Source of the DNA: Prevotella sp.
GTDB lineage: Bacteria > Bacteroidota > Bacteroidia > Bacteroidales > Bacteroidaceae
Length of the DNA stretch: 32,815 bases
Assembly: GCA_017476785.1 (NCBI GenBank)
Contig: JAFUZD010000138.1
Coordinates: 1 to 32,815 of the forward strand
Direction: 5' to 3'
Shown here: piece after piece, positions 7,338-14,467 of the stretch
How positions within the stretch are numbered: the first letter of the stretch is position 1
How the letters are laid out: each line of letters begins with the position of its first letter
Program-made: the position numbers and the translations under genes
The notes under the pieces: generated by a model
The model's input: only the letters and a program-made list of their open reading frames with translations
Told to the model about the DNA's origin: nothing
Databases searched by the model: none

Positions 7338-8698
7338 TTCAGAAGTCCAAGTTGGTGAAGGAAAATAAAGAGGATGGCCAGCGGGCAGACGTACTTCACG
7401 AGGAAGAGATAGAGATGGAAGAAGCGTCCGCGCAGCGTGCCCCAGTTGGTAAACTCGTCGCGCACCACCTTATGCGGCACGTACCAGCCAATGAAGATAC
7501 AGGTGAGGAAGCCCACCACGGGCAGGAATATCTGACCCGTGACAAAGTCGAACAGGTCGAAGAGCGACAGTCCGAACAGCTGCAAGCTGCCTACCGCACC
7601 CAGCGACAGCGAGCAGACCGTGCCGATGACGGCCGTAGAGACGGTGACGAGCGCAGCGGCACGCTTGCGCGAGATAGCCAGTTCCTCGTGGAAGAAGGCG
7701 GTACTCACCTCGTGGAGTGAGATGAGCGACGTGAGGGCTGCCAGCGACAACAGGGCCTAGAAAATGAGCGAGATGCAATAGCCCACGACGGGCATCGACG
7801 CAAAAGCCTGCTGAAACACGTTGGGCAGCGTGATGAAGATGAGCGACGGGCCGCTGTCGGGATTGACGCCTACTGAGAAGGCAGCCGGGAAAATCATCAG
7901 ACCGGCCAGTATGGCTACCATCGAGTCGATGAGTCCTATCTGAATGGCCGACCGGGTGAGGTTAGTCTGCCGCGAGAAATAGCTGGCGTAGGTGCAGATG
8001 CAGCCCATCGCAATGGAAAGCGAATAAAAGGCTTGTCCCAATGCGGCGAGGAAGACGTCGCTCGTAATCTTCGAGGAGTCGGGATGAAACAGGAACTTGA
8101 TGCCCTGACTGGCTCCCGGCAGCATACACGAAGCCGCCACGATGATGAGCAGTAATATAAATAAGGTGGGCATCAGCAGCTTGGAAGCGCGCTCAATGCC
8201 ATTGCGCACGCCATTCTCTACGATGAGGTAGGTGATGGTGAGGATGATGATGGTCCATAGCACCGGCTTCACGGGGTCGGAAGACAGCTCGGCAAAGTAG
8301 GCTTTGAAGTAGTCCGGGTCGCCGTGCAGATGGCCGATGAGCGAAGCCAAGATATACTGGAGGCACCAGCCCGAGACCACGGCATAATAGCCCGTGATGA
8401 GGAATCCCGTGAGCACGCCCATATAGCCGATGAGCGACCACGGCGTACGACCGCCCAGCTTGCGGAATGCCCGAGCCGTGTTGGCCTGCCCGTGGCGGCC
8501 GATGATAAACTCACTAATCATACAGGGAATACCAAGCAGCAACACACAAGCTACGTAGATGATGATAAAGACGGCTCCACCGTTCTGCCCGGCCATATAG
8601 GGAAAGCGCCACACGTTGCCCAGCCCTACGGCCGAGCCGGCTGTGGCCAGAATGATTCCCAGCTTACTGCCAAAGTTTGCTCGCTCTAAATTTGCCAT
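7334..8698 (-). pseudogene. Sodium:neurotransmitter symporter family transporter, interrupted by an in-frame amber codon
   Basis: A single frame of 455 codons from ATG 8698 to the stop at 7334-7336, broken only by TAG at 7757-7759 (codon 314). The paralogue has FYALLVFAALTS at this point and this copy reads IF-stop-ALLSLAALTS, so TAG replaces a tyrosine codon by one base change. Both halves keep strong similarity to the paralogue, including the first-helix signature GSAVGLGNVWRFPYMAGQNG. Either the gene is recently inactivated, giving a truncated protein of 313 residues, or the base is a sequencing error. A TTG at 8716 would lengthen the N terminus, but the ATG has an A/G-rich ribosome site and matches the paralogue start. 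Confidence 0.9.
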
Positions 8699-8720
8699 AA
8701 CATACTTTTCTTCCAATTCG

Positions 8721-8752
8721 TTTGCAAAAGTAGCAAATAATTCTTACTTTTG
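8721..8752 (+). promoter_or_regulatory. Promoter of the VanZ-like gene
   Basis: TTTG (8721-8724), a spacer of 20 bp and TACTTTTG (8745-8752) form a complete Bacteroidetes promoter. It overlaps the divergent promoter on the other strand. Confidence 0.85.
8725..8732 (-). promoter_or_regulatory. Promoter -7 box of the transporter-comEA operon
   Basis: Minus-strand TACTTTTG lies 27 bp upstream of the transporter ATG. No TTTG is present at the usual -33 distance. The box falls inside the spacer of the divergent promoter at 8721-8752. Confidence 0.6.
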
Positions 8753-8783
8753 CACCGCCCAATTAATAAAAGTGGAAGAAAAG

Positions 8784-9185
8784 ATGCAAAAATTGATTCG
8801 ATTCGTAAGAAAGTATCCGCTATCCCTTATACTTTTTGCCGTTATATGGTACTTGTCGTTCTTCACGCCACCCAAGACACAGCTGGCAGAAGTGCCGCTC
8901 ATCGACAAATGGGTGCACATAGCGATGTATGGCGGCACGTGCACGGTACTGTGGATAGAGTATCTGCGCGCCCACCCTGCGCTCCACCGCGCGCGGCTGG
9001 CACTGCTGGCGTGGCTGGCACCCGTGCTGATGAGTGGGATTATCGAGCTGCTGCAGGAATACTGTACCGGCGGACGGCGCAGCGGCGACTGGCTCGACCT
9101 GCTGGCCAACAGCATTGGCATCACACTGGCAGCATTGCTCGGACTGGCCATCCATCGCTATGGAAGGCAATGGATTCGCGCATAA
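8784..9185 (+). CDS. VanZ-like family membrane protein
   Basis: A 133-residue protein with four predicted hydrophobic segments. It shows the VanZ-family pattern: a first helix ending in SFFTPP, then LIDKWVHIAMYGG (the D-K-x-x-H motif), an ELLQEY segment and SGDWLDLLANSIG (the D-x-x-D-x-x-x-N motif). VanZ gives low-level teicoplanin resistance in enterococci; most homologues have no assigned role and this one should not be read as a resistance gene. The frame is open upstream, but ATG 8784 is the first ATG after the promoter at 8721-8752 and is preceded by GGAAGAAAAG. It is a single-gene unit. Confidence 0.85.
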   Translation: MQKLIRFVRKYPLSLILFAVIWYLSFFTPPKTQLAEVPLIDKWVHIAMYGGTCTVLWIEYLRAHPALHRARLALLAWLAPVLMSGIIELLQEYCTGGRRSGDWLDLLANSIGITLAALLGLAIHRYGRQWIRA

Positions 9186-9231
9186 GATTCTATTGGGAAT
9201 TCATTTCTGTCCCAAGAGCCTTTTGCGTATA

Positions 9232-9705
9232 CTACCACGTCGTATAAGGATTCCGGCGCAGTTGGCTGTTGTAATAACGGCGGTCTCCCGTCACCTCGAG
9301 ACCTATAAACGGCGGCAGCTCCACTGGTTCGTCGGCCGACGACAGCTCTACCTCAGCCATCACCAGCCCGGCATTGTCGCCTGCAAACTCATCGACCTCG
9401 AAGGTATGGCGGCCGCTCTTGACCAGCCAGCGCGTCTTGTCGATGATGCCCGGCTCGCACAGCAGCATCAGCTGCTCGGCCTCGTCGAGCGTAATCTCTT
9501 TTTCAAACTCATAACGAGAAAGGCCAGAGTCTGCACTCGGGCCTTTTATCGTAAGATAGCCGCGAGTATCACGGATACGCACCCTGACGGTGCGTCCGCG
9601 CTCGCTGCAGATATAACCTTGGCGGATATGGCTGCTGGCAAAGGCCGACTGCTTGTAGGAGCCATCGGCGACCAGAAACTTCCGCTCTATCTCCATTCCA
9701 CTCAT
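9232..9705 (-). CDS. CYTH domain protein (triphosphate tunnel metalloenzyme)
   Basis: A 157-residue protein starting with MSGMEIERKFLV; the ExExK motif is E5-E7-K9. Basic and acidic residues recur through the domain (RVRIRD, TIKGP, YEFEKEI, FEVDEF, AEVEL) as in the eight-stranded tunnel that holds triphosphate and metals. Small bacterial single-domain CYTH proteins hydrolyse inorganic triphosphate or nucleoside triphosphates; the substrate here is unknown. The family usually starts at MEIERKF, so ATG 9696 is an equally possible start. It lies 25 bp after the small membrane protein gene. Confidence 0.9.
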   Translation of the reverse strand: MSGMEIERKFLVADGSYKQSAFASSHIRQGYICSERGRTVRVRIRDTRGYLTIKGPSADSGLSRYEFEKEITLDEAEQLMLLCEPGIIDKTRWLVKSGRHTFEVDEFAGDNAGLVMAEVELSSADEPVELPPFIGLEVTGDRRYYNSQLRRNPYTTW

Positions 9706-9730
9706 CCGGCAGTTCTTGAGGGCTGTCCCG

Positions 9731-9874
9731 TTAAGAAAGAATGGTCAAAGTAAAGATGGTATAGATAATCGCCAGCAGCAACAGCACTGCGCCGATGGTC
9801 CAAACTACTTTCTTTCCTTTCTCTTCCTGTTTCTTTGCATAAGCCTCACGCTTTGCATTCGTTTTCTTGCTCAT
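9731..9874 (-). CDS. Small membrane protein, 47 residues
   Basis: ATG at 9874 and TAA at 9731-9733 enclose 47 residues. A strongly basic N-terminal half (MSKKTNAKREAYAKKQ, then EEKGKK) is followed by one hydrophobic helix (VVWTIGAVLLLLAIIYTIF) and a short tail. The sequence predicts a single-pass inner-membrane protein with its charged tail in the cytoplasm. It lies between prfB and the CYTH gene on the same strand. I do not recognise a named family. The non-random layout of charged half and helix supports it being a real gene. Confidence 0.75.
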   Translation of the reverse strand: MSKKTNAKREAYAKKQEEKGKKVVWTIGAVLLLLAIIYTIFTLTILS

Positions 9875-9945
9875 ACGTTTATATAGTTTTTAGTTTAAAG
9901 TTCAGAAATACTTACTGCTCCCTTCGGGAGAAGCCTTTGGCATTG

Positions 9946-11067
9946 CTACTCCTCGTCCGTCACGGGGAACTCCATCAGGTAGGCCTTGATGAAATCGTCT
10001 ATCTTGCCGTCCATCACGCCATCCACGTCGGTGGTCTGGTAGTTGGTGCGGTGATCCTTCACGCGGCGGTCGTCGAACACGTAGCTGCGTATCTGGCTGC
10101 CCCACTCTATCTTCTTCTTGCCGGCTTCTATCTTGGCTTGCGCCTCCAGCCGCTTCTTCATTGCGCGGTCGTAGAGCTGGCTCTTCAGCAGGCGCATCGC
10201 GTTGTTACGGTTCTCCAGCTGCTTGCGGCTCTCGGTGTTCTCAATGAGGATTTCCTCCTCTTCGCCCGTGTCGGGGTCTACGTACTGATAGCGCAGACGC
10301 ACGCCGGTCTCCACCTTATTCACGTTCTGTCCGCCGGCACCGCCGCTGCGGAACAGGTCCCAACTGACTTTCGACGGGTCGACGTAGACCTCGATAGTAT
10401 CGTCGACCAGCGGCGAGACGAACACCGAGGCAAACGAAGTCATTCGCTTACCCTGCGCATTGAACGGGCTGACGCGCACCAAGCGATGTACGCCGTTCTC
10501 GCTCTTCAGGTAGCCATAGGCATACTCGCCGCCCTCTATCTGCATCGTTACGCTCTTGATGCCGGCCTCGTCGCCGTCCTGCAGGTTGACGATGGTCACT
10601 TTATGACCGTGCTGCTCGGCCCAACGCTGATACATACGCATCAGCATCGAGGCCCAGTCTTGACTCTCTGTACCGCCGGCACCGCTGTTAATCTTCATCA
10701 CCACGTCCATCGGGTCTTCCTTTTGGCGCAGCATATTCTTCAGCTCCAGTGCCTCGATGGCTTCGATGGCCTTACGATAGTCGTCGTCGACTTCTTCTTC
10801 GGTGACCATCTCTTCCTTATAGAAGTCGAAGGCCAGCTGCAGCTCGTCGGCAGCCGAACGCACCTCTGCATAGCCGTCAATCCACCGCGTGATGCCCTTC
10901 ACCTTCTTCATCTGCTCCTCGGCACGCTTCGGGTCGTCCCAGAAGTCGGGTGCCTGCGTGCGCAGGTCCTCCTCCTCGAATTCTATCTTCTTCTCGTCTA
11001 TCTTCAGATAGTGCTTCAGCTTGTCTGCTCTCTCAAGCACATCTTTCAGTTGGTCTTGCGTAATCAT
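9946..11067 (-). CDS. prfB: Peptide chain release factor 2
   Basis: A 373-residue class I release factor that recognises UAA and UGA stop codons and triggers peptide release on the ribosome. The RF2-specific SPF tripeptide is at 200-202 (VRVSPFNAQGKRM) and the catalytic GGQ at 245-247 (GGAGGQNVNK). The coding frame is continuous: at YL (residues 20-21), where many bacteria have an in-frame UGA and +1 frameshift, this gene reads CTG AAG. Autoregulation by frameshifting is therefore absent. It probably lies downstream of the acyl-CoA synthetase in one transcript, since no promoter box is visible in the 98-bp gap. Confidence 0.97.
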   Translation of the reverse strand: MITQDQLKDVLERADKLKHYLKIDEKKIEFEEEDLRTQAPDFWDDPKRAEEQMKKVKGITRWIDGYAEVRSAADELQLAFDFYKEEMVTEEEVDDDYRKAIEAIEALELKNMLRQKEDPMDVVMKINSGAGGTESQDWASMLMRMYQRWAEQHGHKVTIVNLQDGDEAGIKSVTMQIEGGEYAYGYLKSENGVHRLVRVSPFNAQGKRMTSFASVFVSPLVDDTIEVYVDPSKVSWDLFRSGGAGGQNVNKVETGVRLRYQYVDPDTGEEEEILIENTESRKQLENRNNAMRLLKSQLYDRAMKKRLEAQAKIEAGKKKIEWGSQIRSYVFDDRRVKDHRTNYQTTDVDGVMDGKIDDFIKAYLMEFPVTDEE

Positions 11068-11075
11068 TTTCTGTT

Positions 11076-11109
11076 ACCCACCTCCATCCCCTCCTGACGG
11101 GAGGGGGCG
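11076..11109. repeat. C/G-rich palindromic repeat between the acyl-CoA synthetase and prfB genes
   Basis: ACCCACCTCCATCCCCTCC is followed by TGAC and GGGAGGGGGCG, an inverted repeat of the same style as the elements at 379-519 and 3555-3594. It lies directly in front of the prfB start. Confidence 0.6.
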
Positions 11110-11165
11110 TTTGGTTTCCTATGGAGGCCTTATTTTGGTTAATACATATCGTTGTTGTCCGAATT

Positions 11166-12974
11166 CTATTCTTCGTACATCTTATCAATCTCCGCTTTGT
11201 AGTTCTCGTTCAGCACACGGCGACGTATCTTCAGCGTGTTGGTCAGCTCGCCTTTCTCCATCGACAGATGATGGGGCAGCAGCGTGAATCGCTTCACCTG
11301 CTCATAGTGGGCCAACTGCTGCTGCAACGTGTCGATGCGCTCCTTCATCATCCGGACGATGCGCTCGTCGGCACACAGTTCCTCGCGGGTCTGGAAGCTG
11401 ATGCCATTAGCCCGGGCATACTCCTCGAGCAGCGGATAGACGGGGATAATCAGTGCCGAGACGAACTTACGCTCGTCGGCGATGACGGCAATCTGGTCGA
11501 TATACTTGTCTACCAACAGCTTCGACTCAATCATCTGCGGAGCGATGTATTTCCCGTTCGAGGTCTTGAACAGGTCTTTGATGCGCTCGGTGAGGAACAG
11601 CTCGTCGCCCTTCAGGTAGCCGGCATCGCCTGTGCGGAAGTAGCCATCGTCGGTAAAGGCGGCCTTTGTCAGGTCCTCACGGTTGTAGTAGCCGCGCGTG
11701 ATGGTGGGGCCTTTGAGCAGCACCTCGCCGTCTTCGCTGATGCGGATGCTGATACCCTCAATGGGACGACCTACCGAGCCCACGGTGAAAGGCTCGTTCA
11801 GATGGTCGCAGCTCACCGTGGCAAGGCTCTCCGTCAGGCCGTAGCCCACAATCATATTGATGCCGATGCTGTGCACAAACTCCTCCACGTGGGCACTCAC
11901 AGCCGCTCCCGCCGTGGGGAAGAAATGAGCGTTCTCCAAGCCCAGCTCCTTACGGATGAGCGAGAAGATGGTGCGATTAATCATCTCGTACTCCAGATGC
12001 AGCGACAGCGGCGGACGCTTGCCACAGCTCAGATACTCAAGGTTATGCTTACGGCCCACGGCCAGCGCGTGGCGGAACACCTTACGCTGGAGGGCACTCG
12101 ACTTCTCTATCTTCTCCTGCACACCCATATACACCTTCTCCCAGAAGCGCGGCACGCTCGACATACACGTGGGGTGCGTCTCGCGCATCGACTGCTGCAC
12201 CTCCTGCGGATGCGTGTTCACAATCATCGTCGCGCCGCAGGCCATCGCCAGAATAGCCCATCCGCGCTCGAAGATGTGGGTATAGGGCAGGAAGTTCATC
12301 ACGCGGTCGTGCTCCGTCACGGGCACGCACTTCGAGTTGGCCTCAAAAGCCGCGTGGAACTGGCCGTGCGTCAGGATGACGCCTTTCGAGTCGCCCGTCG
12401 TACCGCTGGTGTAGAGTATGTTGGCAATCTCGTCCATCGACGCCTCGCGCTGCAGGGTCTCCACCTCCGTCTGGCGCGGCAGTCCCTCGCCCAACTTCAG
12501 GAAATCGTCAAAATAGAGGGCGTTGGGGTCGTGCGTGGAGATACGCACCAGCCGGTCGAACACGATGATGCGCTCCAGCGTGGGGCACAGCGAGAAGACG
12601 CGGCGCGCCTTATCATACTGGTCCTGCTCGCCTACGAAGAGAAAACGCACCCGCGCATCATTGACCATAAACTGTATCTGTTGTTCCGAGCTCGTAGCAT
12701 AGAAGGGAATGGTCACGGCTCGAATGCCCCACGCACCGAAGTCAGTGCACAGATACTGCACCGAGTTCTGCGAGAAGATGCCCACGTTCTCCTGAACGTG
12801 CACGCCCAGATTGAGCAGTGCATTGGACACCTGCTTCACCATAGCCGACATCTGGTTCCACGACATCGACTTCCATTCCTTCGCTCCGAAATCTTGATAT
12901 ACCAGTGCCTCACGGTCGCCGTAATTCTTGGCTTGGTCGTGCACGAGCACCGACAGATGGCTGTTTGTCAACAT
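11166..12974 (-). CDS. Long-chain acyl-CoA synthetase (AMP-forming)
   Basis: A 602-residue ANL-superfamily adenylating enzyme that activates a fatty acid with ATP and CoA. Motifs seen are ILYTSGTTGDSKGVILTHGQ (ATP phosphate loop), FLPYTHIFERG, VGYGLTESLATVSC, the GYFRTGDAGYL hinge region and TSNGKYIAPQMIE near the C terminus. This layout matches the FadD15-like long-chain group with an extended C-terminal domain. The frame continues to a TTG at 12998, but the promoter box at 13001-13008 sits right against that TTG, so the transcript can only include ATG 12974. Acyl chain length and physiological role are not readable. Confidence 0.93.
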   Translation of the reverse strand: MLTNSHLSVLVHDQAKNYGDREALVYQDFGAKEWKSMSWNQMSAMVKQVSNALLNLGVHVQENVGIFSQNSVQYLCTDFGAWGIRAVTIPFYATSSEQQIQFMVNDARVRFLFVGEQDQYDKARRVFSLCPTLERIIVFDRLVRISTHDPNALYFDDFLKLGEGLPRQTEVETLQREASMDEIANILYTSGTTGDSKGVILTHGQFHAAFEANSKCVPVTEHDRVMNFLPYTHIFERGWAILAMACGATMIVNTHPQEVQQSMRETHPTCMSSVPRFWEKVYMGVQEKIEKSSALQRKVFRHALAVGRKHNLEYLSCGKRPPLSLHLEYEMINRTIFSLIRKELGLENAHFFPTAGAAVSAHVEEFVHSIGINMIVGYGLTESLATVSCDHLNEPFTVGSVGRPIEGISIRISEDGEVLLKGPTITRGYYNREDLTKAAFTDDGYFRTGDAGYLKGDELFLTERIKDLFKTSNGKYIAPQMIESKLLVDKYIDQIAVIADERKFVSALIIPVYPLLEEYARANGISFQTREELCADERIVRMMKERIDTLQQQLAHYEQVKRFTLLPHHLSMEKGELTNTLKIRRRVLNENYKAEIDKMYEE

Positions 12975-13000
12975 AAGTCCGTTTGTATGATTCTTCAATG

Positions 13001-13031
13001 CAAAGGTAACGCAATTTACCGAGATAACAAA
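13001..13031 (-). promoter_or_regulatory. Promoter of the acyl-CoA synthetase gene
   Basis: On the minus strand TTTG (13028-13031), a 19-bp spacer and TACCTTTG (13001-13008) match the consensus fully. The predicted start site falls near 12994, which fixes the coding start at ATG 12974. Confidence 0.85.
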
Positions 13032-13221
13032 ATTATTCCGCTGATATTTGCTATCAACACGACATCATTCCCCAGTTAGTTTCGGTGTCTCCGGCTCCCG
13101 CGTGGACACGTTGATGGTACGCCCCTCGATATAGGCCTTCGCTTTGTCCTCTCTTAGCAATGGAATGCGCGGCAGGAATTGCGAAAGATTCTGGTGGACT
13201 GGGTGAAAAAAGGAGGGCGGG

Positions 13222-13253
13222 CTTGGGCAATCAGCTTTCTTTTCGTACCTTTG
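13222..13253 (+). promoter_or_regulatory. Promoter of the M20 deacylase gene
   Basis: CTTG (13222-13225, 3/4 match), a 20-bp spacer and TACCTTTG (13246-13253). The ATG begins 9 nt after the -7 box, so the leader is expected to be only a few nucleotides. Confidence 0.7.
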
Positions 13254-13262
13254 TAGCCAGTT

Positions 13263-14318
13263 ATGAACTACAACGATTACAGAGACGAGGCGGTGGAGCT
13301 GCTGAAGCAACTTATCAGCACACCCAGCATCAGCCGCGACGAAGAGGCGGCAGCGACTGTTTTTGCCCATTTCATCGAGGAAAAGGGGCTGAAATATGAG
13401 CGCATCAAGAACAATATCATCGTCAGCGGGAGAGCGGACAGCACCAAGCCGACGCTGCTGCTGAATGCGCATATCGACACGGTGAAGCCTGTCAGCTCGT
13501 ACACACGCGACCCTTACACGCCGCAGGTGGAGGACGGACGGCTCTACGGACTGGGTAGCAATGACTGCGGCGGCGGACTGGTGAGTCTGTTGCAGGCATT
13601 CCGCATACTGAGCAAGAAGGACACACCTTATAATATAATATATGTGGCCTCGGCCGAGGAGGAGGTGTCGGGGCGCGACGGCATCGAGCTGGTGCTGCCA
13701 CGGCTGCCCCACATCGACGTGGCCATCGTGGGCGAACCGACGGGGATGCAGCCGGCCACGGCGGAGAAAGGATTGATGGTGGTGGATGCAACGGCACACG
13801 GCCGCAGCGGGCACGCGGCGCGCAACGAGGGGCTGAACGCCATCTACGAGGCGATGGACGACATTGCGTGGTTGCGCAGCTATCGGTTTGAGCGCGAGAG
13901 CGAGCTATTAGGAGCGGTGAAGACAACGGTGACCGTCATCAATGCCGGGACGCAGCACAACGTGATACCCGACGAGTGCCGCTTCACCATTGACATCCGC
14001 ACGAATGAGTGCTACACGAACGAGGAGGTGTTTAGCATCCTCGATGCTCAGATGAAGAGCGAGCTACGGGCGCGCTCGTTCCGCCTGTCATCGTCGCACA
14101 TCGACGCCAACCACCCGCTGGTGCAGCGTTGTCGGGCTATGGGGATGCAGCCGTTCGGTTCACCTACACTGAGCGACCAAGCGCTGATGCCATTCCCCTC
14201 GCTGAAACTGGGTCCCGGGCAGTCGGCTCGCAGCCATTCGGCCGACGAATACATCGAGATAGACGAGATAGGACAGGCTATCAGCACGTACGTAAAACTA
14301 ATTTCAATTGAGAATTGA
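13263..14318 (+). CDS. M20 family metallo-hydrolase (ArgE-like deacylase)
   Basis: A 351-residue zinc aminoacylase/peptidase-fold enzyme. Metal and catalytic motifs are NAHIDTV (H70, D72), GLGSNDCGGG (D at the bridging position), ASAEEE (E132-E134) and VGEPTG, with the dimerisation-domain HGRSGHAA segment between. In this family the closest roles are deacylation of N-acyl-ornithine or N-acyl-citrulline in arginine synthesis. Bacteroides is known to use succinylated intermediates, so an N-succinyl substrate is possible; this is inference. The last codons and stop are formed by the AATTGAG heptamer repeat. The gene is monocistronic and convergent with the EnvC-like gene. Confidence 0.88.
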   Translation: MNYNDYRDEAVELLKQLISTPSISRDEEAAATVFAHFIEEKGLKYERIKNNIIVSGRADSTKPTLLLNAHIDTVKPVSSYTRDPYTPQVEDGRLYGLGSNDCGGGLVSLLQAFRILSKKDTPYNIIYVASAEEEVSGRDGIELVLPRLPHIDVAIVGEPTGMQPATAEKGLMVVDATAHGRSGHAARNEGLNAIYEAMDDIAWLRSYRFERESELLGAVKTTVTVINAGTQHNVIPDECRFTIDIRTNECYTNEEVFSILDAQMKSELRARSFRLSSSHIDANHPLVQRCRAMGMQPFGSPTLSDQALMPFPSLKLGPGQSARSHSADEYIEIDEIGQAISTYVKLISIEN

Positions 14319-14467
14319 GAATTGACAATTGAGAATTGGGAATTGGGGGAATTAGGAATTGAAAATTGAGAATTGAGAATTTGCTATCGCCAAAGTTGGG
14401 AGAGCGGCAGCAAATTCTCAATTCCCAATTCTCAATTCTCAATTAAAAGATTCTCAATTAAAAGATT
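14306..14467. repeat. Inverted arrays of AATTGAG / CTCAATT heptamers
   Basis: The left arm (14306-14384) holds about ten tandem or near-tandem copies of AATTGAG. After an unrelated spacer (about 14385-14412), the right arm (14413-14467) holds CTCAATT copies, two of them followed by AAAAGATT. The arms can pair into a long AT-rich hairpin. The stop of the M20 gene (14316-14318) and the stop of the EnvC-like gene (14466-14468) both fall within or at the edge of the arms. It may act as a bidirectional terminator between the convergent genes. Confidence 0.9.

Noticed and set aside
7757-7759. Amber codon as programmed read-through or pyrrolysine
   Set aside because: No pyl genes, recoding structure or catalytic need is visible; the paralogue simply has tyrosine.
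8784-9185. The VanZ-like gene as an antibiotic resistance gene
   Set aside because: No other van genes are present, and most family members are uncharacterised chromosomal membrane proteins.
9192-9215. TTGGGA...TCCCAA as a terminator between the VanZ-like and CYTH genes
   Set aside because: The stem is only 6 bp with a large loop and no adequate T-run.
12975-12998. Longer N terminus of the acyl-CoA synthetase from TTG 12998
   Set aside because: The -7 promoter box ends only 3 bp upstream, so the codon would lie before or at the transcription start.
11121-13079. A 652-residue plus-strand open frame
   Set aside because: It mirrors the acyl-CoA synthetase gene on the other strand. The His/Leu/Arg-rich composition is typical of an antisense shadow in GC-rich coding DNA.
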